NCBI GenBank assembly: GCA_948146395.1
Contig: OX411558.1
Span: 50,393,122 to 50,457,121 of the forward strand
Reading direction: 5' to 3'
DNA from: Fragum whitleyi
Taxonomy: Eukaryota; Mollusca; Bivalvia; Cardiida; Cardiidae
Length of the DNA stretch: 64,000 nucleotides
In this document: piece after piece, positions 1 through 13,600 of the stretch
Position numbering within the stretch: position 1 is the first letter of the stretch
How the letters are laid out: the number at the start of each line of letters is the position of its first letter
Notes under the pieces: model-generated
The model's database searches: none
Told to the model about the DNA's origin: nothing
What the model saw: the letters and a program-made list of their open reading frames with translations, nothing else
Program-made: the position numbers and the translations under genes

Positions 1-546
1 TTTAGTAAAGAAAATGATACTTAACAAGAATAATTTTATCTTTATTATACACATCAACTAATTCAACAACATCATTTGTACCTCTACAGCCTTTGGTTTA
101 TGTCCCAAATGGATAAAAGATATTTTTTTGTGAAAAAAAGAAAAAAATGCGATACAGGGGAGGCAACTTTTTAAATTAAAATTCTGATGTAGAAAAGTTG
201 CGTCCCTTGTTCCCAAAAAATCCGCGAATTAAAAAAAATCAGGGCTGTAAGGTTATCACATAACTGTCAAGGATCACTGAATGTCAAGATTTTGATCAAA
301 AGTGCTGGGGGCCAGGGGCCATTAGGGCCCCCGATGGGTCCAGGTCAAAGCCAAGGCCATGGGCCGGAGGCCCCCGGAAAACCATGGATTTAAGTGATGC
401 TAGTGACTTTTTAGGGGCATTTTCTGGGTAAACTTATTCGAAAAATATACATTTTCAAAGTTGAAACAATTCAGTATGACAATGTCATGATACATTCGAT
501 GGTCATAGACACACAGCACTAACGCATCTTCGGTTATTGAAAAGAA
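1..546. other. Intron upstream of E1, no recognised element
   Basis: No exon or recognisable repeat. A GC-rich patch at about 300-400 (runs of GGGGCC and GGCCCCC) stands out from the AT-rich surroundings and may be part of an unidentified repeat. It ends at the target-site duplication (538-546) of the next element. Confidence 0.5.
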
Positions 547-1899
547 GGAAGTGGCTAGCCGTACGGGTCCGTACGGCTAGTCTGGTATGCTAAACGTTCG
601 GACCCGTACGGCTAGCCAGTCCTCACTGGACAGGCTAGCCGTACGGGAGTTTTTCAACCAATCAGAATACAGAACGGGAATGAATAATAAATGTTATGTT
701 TCTTTTCGCGTACTTCGATATTGCGTTTTATTCAAGTTTATTTCTCAAGTTATTATTTTTTTTCTAAGCACCAAAGAAGATGACAAGTTATATGCGTATT
801 AAATATGAAGATCGTAGATGTTATCATCCATTGTGAATTTGCACCTCCTTTAAGTACACTATATAAGATATATACGGGCCGAGTTGACGGGCCAAGTTTT
901 ACGCAGGCTGAGTTTTATGCGGGCTGAATTTTTGACAGTCCGAGTTGACAGGACACCAAAAATATATATCGTCCTTGATAATTAAATTATTCGCTCGGCA
1001 ATCAAATTGTCTCAATGTCACATTGAACACTGACCCTGAGTCCCTGCATTGAATAATTCTTAAAATACGATCTTCTACAAAACTCTTATTACCGGAGATT
1101 TACAATGTTATTATTTTTTGTGGGAAAAGGTTAGAAAGAAGGAAATTTAAATTTTCATTGTTCTTGGAACATAACAGAAATTTCACATTTAAAATGACTG
1201 TTTGTTTGTAGTTTAAAAACGAAATACGAAACAAGTCAAATAACCAAAATCTTGAAGTCGGAGCAGTGCCTGTATGACTGTGTTAATAAATGGGAAAAGC
1301 TAAACGTCTGAGTATATTTAAGTGTGAATTTCTTTTATTGAGATCTTCAAATAAGGAAATAGAAAGAATGCTTCTCTAGCTTCCTATTACAAGTTCCAAA
1401 CACGTTTGCACATTAGACAAGATTTTCAACCAAAATGACATACCGGTATGTCTTATAAAGAGGTAGAAAATCTGCTATTGGCCTCTAATTAATAAAAATT
1501 TGTTGCAGATTAGGCTTTCAAAACTATGAAATAAACTTTGTTTCATTCCAAAACGGTGTGAAAAACAAACTCGGAAAACATTACATAGTTGATAAGGTCG
1601 ATAATTGCTAAAAACTTAGATAACAGACCATTTTACCACCATAATTATTGTTACAAGCACTTACTAGTGATTTATAATTATTTTTCTTTTTTATAAGCGC
1701 GTAATAAAAGATAAATAATCATTGAATTATAGATAGGTAAACCCAAAGATGGTATATAATCGGAAATCAAATACAGTATTCTGATTGGTTGAAAAACTCC
1801 TGTACGGCTAGCCTATCCAGTGAGGACTGGCTAGCCGTACGGGTCCGTACGTTTAGCCTACCAGACTAGTCGTACGGACCCGTACGGCTAGCCACTTCC
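547..1899. mobile_element. Non-autonomous TIR element with 124-bp TIRs (MULE-like)
   Basis: The left end 547-670 and right end 1776-1899 are inverted copies of each other over 124 bp with about five differences. Each arm holds further inverted copies of GGCTAGCCGTACGGG. Flanks TGAAAAGAA (538-546) and TAAAAAGAA (1900-1908) look like a 9-bp target-site duplication with one mismatch. Long TIRs and a 9-bp duplication are typical of Mutator-like elements. The interior has no transposase frame. Confidence 0.75.
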
Positions 1900-1908
1900 T
1901 AAAAAGAA

Positions 1909-2700
1909 CTGGGTTTGTAAAAATTTTGCCGGGTCATTTAATTACTTTTACAACTTGGCACCCCGAACATCAAGTCAAGCAAATCATCTGTTCTGGCTTG
2001 AAAATAAAATAATTTTTTTGGGCTTTGACATAAGCCTGTTTTGTCGGGTGCCATTGCTTTAAATTCAAAATGCAATCTAGCTCCATTTTGGTTAACAACT
2101 TGGTTGATATTAAATGGTGATCAGCTAAGATCCCTGAGGTGTTTAAGTACTGTATGCTTATAGGTATGTTAGGGCTTTTTGCAAACGTAACGAGATTGGA
2201 CAAAGTGAAAGTAGAATGTATAAACAAGAAATACTGGTAAAGCCAAAGAACATGCACACAAACAAGAGAAACTGAAACTAGACTAGATGCCTAGTTTGAG
2301 TTGATGAATTGAAGTCTGACTGTTGACAGTTATACCGCAAATAGTGAAATTAATTGATTTATCAATAGAAATAACTTATTTCATATGACTTTTAAAATTT
2401 CTTTTTATTTTTTGAAAATGCATGTGATTGAGTCAGCTAAGCATATGATTCAGTACGAAATGTGTGTGACACACACGCAATGCGTGTGACTTTCCAGGTA
2501 TGTTATCAGTCAATTGACTGATAATTAGTTGACCTGATCACTAGCAACCTTTTTTACATCTTTAAAATTACTTCTCGATCTCGTATGTTTGATTGCAAAG
2601 AAAAGAATGATTAGATTTTAAGAACTGTCTTGCTGGAAAGGGGATTGGTCACTTTAAAAGTTAATTATCAAGCCAAAATATTTCGAGGGCTGGCATCCCT
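1909..2700. other. Intron, no recognised element
   Basis: No exon, tandem repeat or known element family was seen. A short ACACAC/GTGTGT-rich stretch lies near 2461-2495. Confidence 0.4.
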
Positions 2701-2839
2701 GGGCCACTGTTTTCTCAGTTTGAAAACCACACATTATCCCTATTCTAAATCAGGGCTGAAAAGTAAGCCAAATTACTTTGCAGCCCTGATTTAGAATAGG
2801 GATAAGCTGTGGTTTTCAAACTGAGAAAAACAGTGGCCC
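2701..2839. repeat. Long palindrome with 58-bp arms
   Basis: Arms 2701-2758 and 2781-2839 are near-perfect reverse complements starting GGGCCACTGTTTTCTCAG, separated by about 22 bp. It is a fold-back MITE-type repeat, and an RNA copy would form a long hairpin. Confidence 0.8.
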
Positions 2840-2899
2840 ACATTGCACTAACTAAGCTAACAGGGCTGAGTTCAGGTCATGATTCTATCCAGTGTTGAC

Positions 2900-3205
2900 C
2901 AGGGGTGAGGAATTTCCACGCCTGACTAATCAGACACAGGAATCAGATTCCTTGTACCTGCAGACAAGTACATATTTCGAGGCTATTTGTCCATGCACAT
3001 GGACAAGTAATACCGGGGCAAATTTTGGAATGGCACTAAATAGATAAAAGAGATTAATTAGTGTAATGGTTGTTTCTATGGGGAGAAAACATTGTTTTAA
3101 TGAAGAACATGCTGTGAAATCAAGGTTATCTTTTTCTGCTTTCCCCCTTTTTAGACAAGTCCATTTTGATCCTTGATAAAAAGAAATTCAGGGACAAGTG
3201 GAGGT
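2900..3205. repeat. Decayed copy of repeat family H
   Basis: It shares scattered blocks with 12924-13278 and 62645-63000: GGACAAGT motifs, a GAGAAAA-CATTGTTTTAATGAAGAA block, and a rest reading towards TTTTTAGACAAGTCCATTTT. It is degenerate and its ends are not resolved. From here to 4061 nothing else is recognisable. Confidence 0.4.
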
Positions 3206-4061
3206 AATCAGTATTTCAACATCCCTTTTGACCATTACATTACTTTAAAAATACCCTTTGTATTTTCATGGTAAAAACTACCCTATCATGAACAGGCTTC
3301 AAATCAAGAACAAATGTATTATGCATTCTGAAATTATAATTAACTTGAAAAGAGGTTGGCAAAAATGATGAAATACGATGCTAATAGTGAATGGATTGAT
3401 ATTTCAATTGATTTCATATAAAAATTTGAGACATTTTTGATCTTTTTTATTTGGTAGATACATGAAGGGTTTCATCACAAAATTTGCATCAATTCATAAC
3501 CAAGAGAGCAAGCAGTACACAAAAATTTGATTGCCACAAAATATAATGATTATGTCTTCGAAAATACAGAGTTGAAGTACCTAGCAGGATTTTTGAAGTT
3601 ATGTATTCCTGGTTGTTTAGAGACAGAGGTTTTATACTTAGGTTAACTAGCATTACTGCAGGGCTTGTGCTATTGTTTGATAATGGAAAGTAATTGACTT
3701 CTACCTTTAGAAATTATGGGGGTCAAATCTGAATTTAAAGGGGTCAAAATGACAACGTTTTCCAGATTATCCCTTAAAGTGCTAAAACCCAAATATGATT
3801 TTCTTGCAGGACCTGTTGTTATTAGGGAGAACCTGTACTATTTAGGGCTAACAGGTCCTTCAGCCTGGTAGCAAAAAGTAGTTAGTGTCAAACCCTGCTG
3901 ACATAGCAATAGCGTAATTTAACAAGGATTTGTTGTCTGTTCATTCTTTCTATTTTGACTTAACCTAAATTGAGGTAAAAAATGATAATTAGATGAAAAC
4001 CATGAAAACATGAATCTGTAAAGTTTCAATACCTTAAAATTAACTTGTCACAGACAAATAT

Positions 4062-4345
4062 GGAGTCCGTGGTCTAGTGGTTAGGACGGTGGCTTTGGGA
4101 TCGAAAGGTCCTGGGATCGAATCCTGGCCCGATCATGGGAAAATTAACCCCATGTTGCTTCTCTCCACCCAGGTGTATAAATGGGTACCTGTGAGAATGC
4201 GAGTCTTAGTGCTGTGGCTGCCGATGTGCGGCGTATGTTAACAGTCGACTTGCAATTCGATGATCGGGGGTTAGAGTCTGAAGTCAGTTGAATATGCCTG
4301 GCATAGAAATAGACTATAAACCCAACTTTAACTTTTAACTTTTTA
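4062..4345 (+). mobile_element. tRNA-derived SINE (family 2)
   Basis: The 5' head has a clear pol III A box (TGGTCTAGTGG) and B box (GGATCGAATCC) spaced as in a tRNA. A non-tRNA body follows, ending near ACTTTAACTTTTAACTTT. The fold and anticodon are not tRNA-like enough for a functional gene. It ends about 65 bp upstream of the E1 acceptor. Confidence 0.65.
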
Positions 4346-4410
4346 AATAAAGAAAATTCAGAGTCAGACAAGTTGGGTATTGAAATTCTACATGCCTTTC
4401 TACATTTCAG

Positions 4411-4633
4411 ATCTTGAAATGGAGCTTCAGCTTAAGAAGAGTTACAATCCTGGTACAAGATGTTGGACTTGTTCATGGCTTGGTGTTACACGGTTATATG
4501 TTGTACTTTGGTGACCGATCATATGAGAGAATATCCATGCTAGATGTGCGAACTCCAGAGAATCTTACAGTTGTTAAAGAGAATGTGAAGAATATTAATG
4601 CGCTGACAGTTGTTTACAATAGACATGTAACAG
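4411..4633 (+). CDS. LRP2: LRP2 exon E1: end of a beta-propeller
   Basis: Acceptor TTTCAG precedes 4411 and donor GTAAAA follows 4633; it starts in phase 0 and ends in phase 1. The translation holds a YWTD-type blade ([10 protein letters not shown], then [16 protein letters not shown] with an N-glycosylation sequon) and the closing strand [14 protein letters not shown], which leads directly into the EGF module of E2. This corresponds to the last blade of the propeller before propeller A. The start of this propeller lies upstream of the window. Confidence 0.88.
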
Positions 4634-7600
4634 GTAAAATATAGTCAATTACTCATAAAAAACATTTAGAAGCCATGGTTAGGTACACCAGCTAAGGTAA
4701 TAAAATTAAAATCAATTGTTCTGTTGAGATAAAACACTCTATGCAAACAAGCAAAAATTTGGATGGTTTCAAACAAAATCAGGATAAAACAGCCTCTTTA
4801 ACCCTTTGCTGATTAATCCCTGCTTTTTACATGCCTGTGATTTTATGATTGAGAAAACATTGTGAAAAAAGCAATTTTTAGCTCACCTGAGCACATCGTG
4901 CTCAAGGTGAGCTTTTGTGATCATTGAATGTCCGTTGTGCGTCGTGCGTCTTCGGCCGTCAACAATTTAAGTGTTTACACTCTAGAGGCCACTAATATGA
5001 TCCAATCTTGATGAAACTTGGGAAGAATGTTGGTCAGGTCACAAGGATGAGCCATATTGAAAATGGAAAGCATCCATGCCATATCACAGGAAAAGGGGCC
5101 TTAAAGATAATTTTCTTGTTTACACTCTAGGGGCCACAAATATGGCCCAATCTTCATGAAACTTGGTAAGAATGTTTGTCAGGTCACAAGGATGAACCCT
5201 ATTGAAAATGGAAAGAATCCATGCCATATCACGGGAAAAGGGGCCTTAATGACAATTTTCTTGTTTACACGTAAGATGCCACAAATATGGCCCAATCTTC
5301 ATGAAACTTGGTAAGAATGTTTGTCAGGTCACAAGGATGAACCCTATTGAAATTGGGAAAGATCCACGCCATATCACAGGAAAAGGGGCCTTAATGACAA
5401 TTTTCTTGTTTACACGTTAGAGGCCACAAATATGGCCCAATCTTCATGAAACTTGGTCAGAATGTTGGTCAGGTCACAAGGATGAACCCTATTGAAAATG
5501 GAAAGAATCCATGCCATATCACAGGAAAAGGGGCCTAAATGACAATTTTCTTGTTTACACTCTAGATGCCACAAATATGGCCCAATCTTCATGAAACTTG
5601 GTCAGTATGTTGGCCAGGTCACAAGGATGAACCCTATTGAAATTGGGAAAGATCCACGCCATATCACAGGAAAAGGGGCCTTAATGACAATTTTCTTGTT
5701 TACACGTTAGAGGCCACAAATATGGCCCAATCTTCATAAAACTTGGTCAGAATGTTCGCCAGGTCACAAGGATGAAACCTATTGAAATTGGGAAGGATCC
5801 ATGCCATATCACAGGAAAAGGGGCCTTGATGATAATTTTTAGCTCCACTGGCTGAAAGCCACTGGGGCTATTGTCATGGTGTTGTGTCCGTCGTGCGTCC
5901 GTCCGTCCATGCGGTCGTAAACTTTTTCTTTTAAAAATCTTCTTCTCAGAAACTACTGGATGGATTTCAACCAAACTTCACAGGAATGATCCTTGGGTGA
6001 CCCTCTTTCAAATTTGTTCAAGAAATTTTGATCCAATGAAAAACATGGATTAAATGGGCGTGGCTAATTTCAAAATATGGTAAAAAGTGACTTTTCTCAG
6101 GTTCTAATTGATGGATATCAGTTAAATTTTACAGGAATGATCCTTGAGTGACCCTTTATCAGTCTACAAAAAATTATTGAAATCAGATGAAAATTATGTA
6201 TTTTATGGGCGGAGGTCATTTCTCTATATGTTATATAGTGGAAACTTTGAAAATCATTTTCTCAGAATCTAATCGATAGATATCAACCAAATTTAACATG
6301 AATGATCCTTGGGTGGCCCTTAATCAGTCTACAAAACAATTATTGAGATCGGATGAAAATTATGTATTTTATGGGCGGAGGTCATTTCTCTATATGTTAT
6401 ATAGTGGAAACTTTGAAAATCATTTTCTCAGAATCTAACTGATTGATATCAACCAAATTTAAGATGAATGATCCCTTGGTGACCCTTTATTAGTGTACAA
6501 AAAATAATTGAAATCGGATGAAAAATATGTATTTTATTGGCGGAGGTCATTTCTCTTTATGTTATATAGTGGAAACTTTGAAAATCATTTTCTCAGAATC
6601 TAATTGTTAAGAATCAACCAAATTTTACGTGAATGATCCTTGTGTGACCCTTTATCAGTCTACCAAAGACTTTTGTGATCGGATGAAAAACTTGTATTTT
6701 ATGGGCGGAGGTCATTTCCACTATATGTTATTTAATGGAAACTTTGAAAATCATTTTCTCAGAATGTAATTGATTAATCCATCAATCAAACTTCATTAGT
6801 ATGATCCTTGGGTGATCCATTATCATGCAGCCAAAAATTATTGTCATTGGATGAAAAATATGTCTTTTATGGGCGGAAGTCATTTCTCTATATTTTATTA
6901 TGTTGGAGACTTTGAAAATCATTTCAACATCTAAAACCTAAAATATCTAAAAATCTAGTCAAAACTTAGCTTTGCTATTACAAGAAATTCAGGCCTGTGG
7001 AGCGACTGTTACAAGCCATTCATGGCTTTCTAGTTTATTTACACTCTAGAGACCACAAATATGGCCTAATCTTCATGAAACTTGGTCAGAATGATGGCCA
7101 GGTCACAAGGATAAAACCTATTGAAAATGGGAAGGATCCAAACCATATCAAGGGAAAAGGGGCCTTAATGACATTTTTTTTACACCCTTAACGTCACAAA
7201 CATTATTCAATCTTCATGAAACTTGGTCAGAATGTTTGCCAGGTCACAAGGATGAACCCTATTGAAAATGGGAAGGAACCGTGCCATATCATGGGAAAAG
7301 GGACTATAATGACATTTTTGCTCTTATCTTTCTAGAGGCCTCAATTATGGTCCTATCTTCATAAAACTTAGTCAGAATGTTTGTCAGGTTACAAGGATAA
7401 ACCCTATTTAAAATGGGAAAGATCAGTGTCATATCATGGGAAAAGGGACCTTAGTGAAAATTGTCTTGTTTACAGCCTTAGAGGCCTCAAATCATAAAAA
7501 TACAACTTTGCTTGAAAATTTGATGTATTTAATGAGACAAAGAGACGAAGGTGAGCGATATAGGACCATCATGATCCTCTTGTTTCTTTTTTTCACACTA

Positions 7601-10600
7601 TTTTCTACCCTACTGAATTGTTATTTTTTAAATTAATTCCACTTTAAATTTTCGTCTGCAAAACATTTGAATTTGGACAGGTCCAAAATTTTGTAAAACA
7701 GGAAACGGTTAACATGTGTTCAAACAACAAAAGCTTTTATTTTCATGAGTGGCAAACCCCTAAGTGTGGTGTCGGCGCTCTAGAGGTAGGTGTTGAGGGA
7801 GGTAGAGCATCAGGCTCTTGACCGAAAGGTTTTGGGTGTGATTCCAGGAGCAGCTATCGATCTTTGTTCCTTCATTGGCCAACACATGTGACACAAGTAC
7901 TGGTAGATTTTCCAGGAAGCAGGATGGAAAGGGATTTCACTAAGTTGTAAGAACTGCTTTCCAATTTAATGGAAAAAAATAGGATTAAACCAAGGCCTAA
8001 GACCAATGAAAATATAGCTTCTGTTGTTCACAAAATGAAAGATTAATTGATCATCCATGAAAAACAGATGATAATGTTATTTTTAAGTTCTACGGGTCAA
8101 AACTGGGTTTTATTACTCAAATTTTCTTGTTAACTTTCTAGAATTCTAATTATTATGATCCCCTTCAGTGCTCCAGCTAGGTTTCCCAAAGGGCAGGGTG
8201 CACAGTGCCCTGAAAGGGCTCATTTGAGTCGCGAAGCGGCGAGGAGGGGGAGGGTGTGGGAGGGAGTTACCCCCTCCCACAAGGGGGGTTTTGGGGATCT
8301 CCCCCAAGAAAATTTTGATTTTTAAGGGCTTAAAGATGGGCTCTGGTGAGTTTAAAAAAGGATTTTTGGTATTTAAAAAGGGTGACTGTTTCAACTCCTC
8401 CAAGGGTCTCATCAGGCAGGTGGTAGTAGAAATATTAGATTGAAATACTGCAGATATTCCCCTGCTACAGTCTTTTTTTTTATTTTATTTTATTTTATTT
8501 TTTGTTTTGTTTTCTTTTTTTTTATAATTTTATTTTATTTTATTTTTTTTTTAACTTTTTCTTTTTTTTATATTTTTTTGCTAACTCAGTCAACAGTAAC
8601 GTAAGTCTACTGTCTTTATTTGTGTCCTTTCAATATGCGTGATGCTTTTGCATGTCTTTATTTTTCACAATAAGTTAACTGAAGATGACAAATTGAAGAA
8701 ACTTTCGAACAAAAAAAAAACACGTTACGGACGGGGCATAACAACGGGTTTTGGGGATTGAAATATATGCTTCCGAGACCTTCAACGACTCTAAATTTCG
8801 TTATGAAGGGTGTAAAGGTCGATCATTACCCCTTTTTAACCTCGTTAATAGCTTATCATAAGCATTTACTCGATAATCGCTGTTTGTTTTTGACTGTCAA
8901 ATTGGTTTACGGGCACACGCTCATTTCCATCCACAGATCATCGGATACTGCTTCCTCGATAAAGAATCGCGCGTTGTGATTGGTTGACTTGCCGATTTAA
9001 GTCCCGCCCTTCTTCTCTACTGGCTGTAATTAGTTATGGCCTTCGCGGGTTGATTATACGCATCGGCGATCACGTCAGACTTTGCAAATCGATCGAGAAA
9101 GGGCGTTAAATTTAGTTAATCGCTGATTTGACATGTAGAGCTACAATTTAGGGACTAGTTTAGGATGGGGCGATGGAAAAAAGGGCAGGGCTCTGATTTT
9201 CGATGGCAGGGCAGAGCAGGGCGGGGCGCCCTTCTGAAAGGGCCTAGCTGGAGCACTGCCCTTTGAAGAAGGGGGGTATATTGCTCTGCACTTGTGGGTC
9301 GGTCCGTCCATCCATCAATCTGTCTGTAGACCTTTTTTGTTCGGAGCATAGCAAGTGATATCATGAACATTGATAGCAATCACATGCAAAATGACAGGTT
9401 CTCAGAAAATTCATTCTATAATTTTCACATTTTGTCTCATTTTTGCATTAATGAAATAGAATAATCATATGTTTTTCAAGTAAGAGTGATTGATATTTCA
9501 TTTCATAAACAACCAAAGCTTTATTTTCACTCATGACTTTGCGACTCGTGAAAATAAAGCTTTTGTTGTTCACTCAATGAAATGTGAATTTAGCTTACTC
9601 TGAAACACATCCATGTAATTTCACTTGTGATAATCTGTTGTTATGTACTGATAATCTACTGATAAGCATTAAAGAAATATGTGCACTGCTATAGATCCCT
9701 ATATAAATCAATGAAACTTTTTAGATGGCAGCCCAATTATTTTGAAATCTTTTTCTTTTCAGAAATCACAAATGGCTGCTCAGACAATAACGGGGGATGT
9801 TCCCAGATATGTCTGCCAACTGGACCTTCATCTCGAGTATGTACTTGTAGTATTGGTTTTGACGGAGAGAGTGTATGTCAGAGGACAGACTCGTTCCTCG
9901 TTGTGTCACAGACATCTGTCATTCGTGGGTTTGCTGTCAGTCGAGGTAACCATGACGAGGCTATTTCACCAATAGGAGGACATGGTTAGTGTAAAACACA
10001 AAATGGGTAAAAAGTTTAAAAGATCTATCCGAAAATTTAAAAAAAAAAAGTGATTTGGCTTATTTAGAGCAAATGGTTACTGGTGTGGCTTTGTTGTTGG
10101 CAAATTTAGTTCACCTGGAACACAAATTGAAACATTGTAATTAATTAATGAATTGCATCTCTGTCTATCCCTAGAATCAAGAAGGATTAATCTAAGCTTT
10201 AAGAACTTGTTTCCCATTCACTGTAAAATAAATAGGTTTAAACCAAACCTAAATGGCGGCATTTATTCTTTCCGACTATTTGTCTCTCACCAATGGGTTG
10301 ATAACTGGAGACCTATGTAAGATAGCAGCTGGAGGCTAGGAAAGGATGTGATGGTAGTACTGGTAGGAGTAATACCAACAATCTATTGTTAGGTGCTCAA
10401 GCGGCCGCAATATAACTGATCAATAACATCATTCAATCAATCAATCTGTCTATCCTTACATCCATCTCTCTGTACATATGTTAATAGGTCCAAAAAATCT
10501 TCTCCCAAACTATAATCTTCAGATTTCATAGGTTCTATTATTATTTCATAATATTTAAGTTTCATTAATGATAGTTCTAGGATTAACACTTACTTCTGTG

Positions 10601-13600
10601 AGTAAGGAGTCCAGTAGACTCCAGACTTATGAAATCAAGGAGTCCAAGCTTTAAAGCTGCTCTTGCACAGATTGCGGAAATGTGAATTTTAACATTTTTC
10701 GTTAAATCAATCGGAATTAAGTACCTCATCATGGTGAAGCCTTTAAAATAATAAGATTCAATCTGGTAATGCATGGAAAGAAAGACCGATATATCTGAAT
10801 TTAGGTTAAATTCATTCTGAAAAATAAAGTGACTACTAACGCTAAAAAAATATTCTTCAATTTCGAGCAAACTATTTTCGCTTGACATTCGGCATGATTG
10901 TCTTATTCAATCAAAGATTAGGTTTAAAGTATTTGACAGCTGGAAGCTTCATATCAATACAAGCCAAAATGAAAGATTATTCACGGAAAATAACGATTTT
11001 GTAATATATAGCCTAGAAATAAATAGACTGGATCCCTTACTGATCTTGCCACTTTGAAAAAATAAGTTACAAAATTATTGAAATATGTTGTCTTTAGTGC
11101 CAATGCTTAAGGCCATTCTCAATAGTCTAAAATACACACATTTCCAAATCTAAGAACAAGTTTTGTATTATTTTCTATGAAAGAGCAGCTTTAAGTAAGA
11201 AGGCTAAATTTTCAAACTGGGGGAAAAATTGTGGAAAAGAAGAAATTGCTTTTGACAAGCAATTTCTTCTTTTCCACAATACTACCTCTAAAATGAGAAG
11301 TTTCTCCTTTAATTCTGCTTCATAATAATAAAGTCTTTATTTCAAGAGGCAGCATAGTTAGGTTTTTCACCATGTCTTCCCTGTGGGCTTACTTGTAGAT
11401 AAACAATTGCATGTTGTTTTGTTAGGGAAATAGTTAAAGAGAAAATGACCTGACCTGTTTATTGACTCTGAATATGAGACTTGATATTCTCATTTGATAA
11501 AAGAGTCCCTCCAGACTCCTAAATTGCAAAACAAGGGAGTCCCTCCTTTGAAATAAGGAGTCTCCAGCTCCCCTTAGTTTCTATTATTGTTTCCCTTACA
11601 CACCATTTACAGATAGAAATGCTATGGCAGTCGCTGTTCACATGGATGGGAACCATATCTACTGGGCTGATGCCCGGTCTTCTGGTTCCCCTGGTGGAAT
11701 ATGTCGTATAATGGCTGACGGAACAGGTCTAGATCATGTGATCACAGATGGCATCGGTGTAAGGGGGATACTTGGTGTAACTGTGGATTGGATAGCTGGT
11801 AATGAATTGAGAAATTCTGAGCTAATGAGTTTGAATTCATAGATTTCCAACTTTAATTTGTAACTCAAGAAAATTAAATATGGTGCTTGTCTGTTGACTC
11901 TATATTCAGAGTGGGTATTTTTCAGTGGAATCCTTTGATGTTTGGGTACTCATTTGATGAGATGATTCCAATGAGTGCCAACAACATAGGGTTTGAACTG
12001 TTTCAAAATACTTTGACCTAAAATCTTAAACTCCCCCTCTATCTATATCTTTGGAATAACTTAGCAAATGATAAGTATGTAGTGAAGTATTTGAAAAAAT
12101 ATGTTAGTACTTCAGTGTGAACAAATGGGAAGCTATGGTTACAAGCTCAAACAGCAGTTGTTTACTGTAAATTTGGTAAAATTTTCATCAGTTTATTTTT
12201 GCATCTTTAGGACCACAGAGATGTTCCTGGGTTCCTATCTTAAAAAAAGAGTAGAATTTGAGTAATATTTTTTCGCAATGTTAAAATTTAGCAATATTCC
12301 TAATTAGTGCATAAAATGTGCGTTTTTGGGTCGTTTTAGGCATACGTTAATGGACAAAACCCGGGCGTTAATGATAGAAAACGTGGATTAACAAGTAAAT
12401 TCACATGCCGTTAACGCCCGGCTTTTTTCACTTAAATATTTTTTATTTGGGCCTTTACACTTTATTAATATCCTTGTCCAACGTTTTTATAGAGCATACC
12501 TAAAATTGTTGCTCAAAATTCCACGTTAAGTCGTGTGACGTCATAATTTAACTAAGCAACATTGGTATAAACAAGATGGACGGTGTAATGCATGATGGCA
12601 TATAAGTAGGTTTGTAACTGGTTTTATATCGTTTCTATGAAATTGTTTTGCTCTTAGATATCTTTTTATGCAATAATAGTGTCAATTCACGCTTTTTCGG
12701 GCGTTATCATTTGCAGAGACCCTCATAATACTTTAACGCCCTCGTGCTTTGCACTCTGGTGTTAAACCATTTTTCTGGTCTTTGCAAATGTAAACGCACT
12801 CAAAAACGTGGATTAACCCTATATTACGTATCTTCAATCCTCAATTATGTAAGAGAAAATAAGGGCAGATTTACAGTGATTGAAATTCTGTTGAAAGTGG
12901 CATTAAAATGCATGTAATTAACCAGGGATGTAGAAAAACAGAGATTCTCCACTTGTCTCTGGACAAGTAAAAGCTGATCTATTACTTGTCCTGGATCAAA
13001 ATGAACTTGTCCACAAAAAAGTAGGAAGATAAATATTGAGAAAATAATGTTTTTAATGAAGAAAATGCTGTAACCCAGCATTTTCTTCATTAAATACAAA
13101 GTATTCTCCCATTTGATTCAAACAAAAGGATGAGTTTTTTCCTATATCTTTTTAGTACTGTATCAAGATTTGCTCTGATATCTACTTGTCCATGGACAAG
13201 TGGCCTGGAAAGATGTACTTGCCCGCAAGTAGAAAAGCCCATGTCGGACAAGTCGGGCATGGGAATTCCACACCCCTGAATTAACAATATACCTTTCAGG
13301 TAATATATACTTCACAAATGGTCTCAGATCTGTCACCTGTATTGAAGTTTGTCGTCTAAATGGTGAACATCGTCGAGTTTTACTGACAGACATGGAGAAT
13401 AGACCAACTGCTATTGCCGTAAATCCGTTAAAAAGGTATCCCGTTGTTTGTGTTTCTTTATGTTCATCAAGCAACACCCTCTTAGTTTATATCAATTTAT
13501 TTTATTTCCATTACGCTTATAACATTGCTCTTGAATACTCAATCCTGATGTTTTCATGTCCCTGAGAGAGAGGCAGTAGTTTAAACCCACTGCTACCCAA

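Larger units (their letters stand above)
4798..7712 (+). mobile_element. MITE A copy 1, split by a Helitron-like insertion
   Basis: The left part (TTAA at 4798, ACCCTTTGCTGATTAATCCC, to about 4878) and the right part (about 7584-7712, ending GGAAACGG then TTAA) together make one copy of the 230-bp TTAA-flanked family A, as seen intact at 60507-60735. The 2.7 kb between them is the element at 4879-7583. Confidence 0.75.

Noticed and set aside
3660..3900. Possible repeat shared with 26560-26935
   Set aside because: Only short shared phrases (GGGGTCAAA, AGGGCTTGTGCT/AGCACAAGCCCT); not enough to define an element.
4062..4140. Functional tRNA gene
   Set aside because: A and B boxes are good, but the acceptor and anticodon stems do not pair properly and a SINE body follows. 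The same applies to 24518, 35794, 42041 and 43448.
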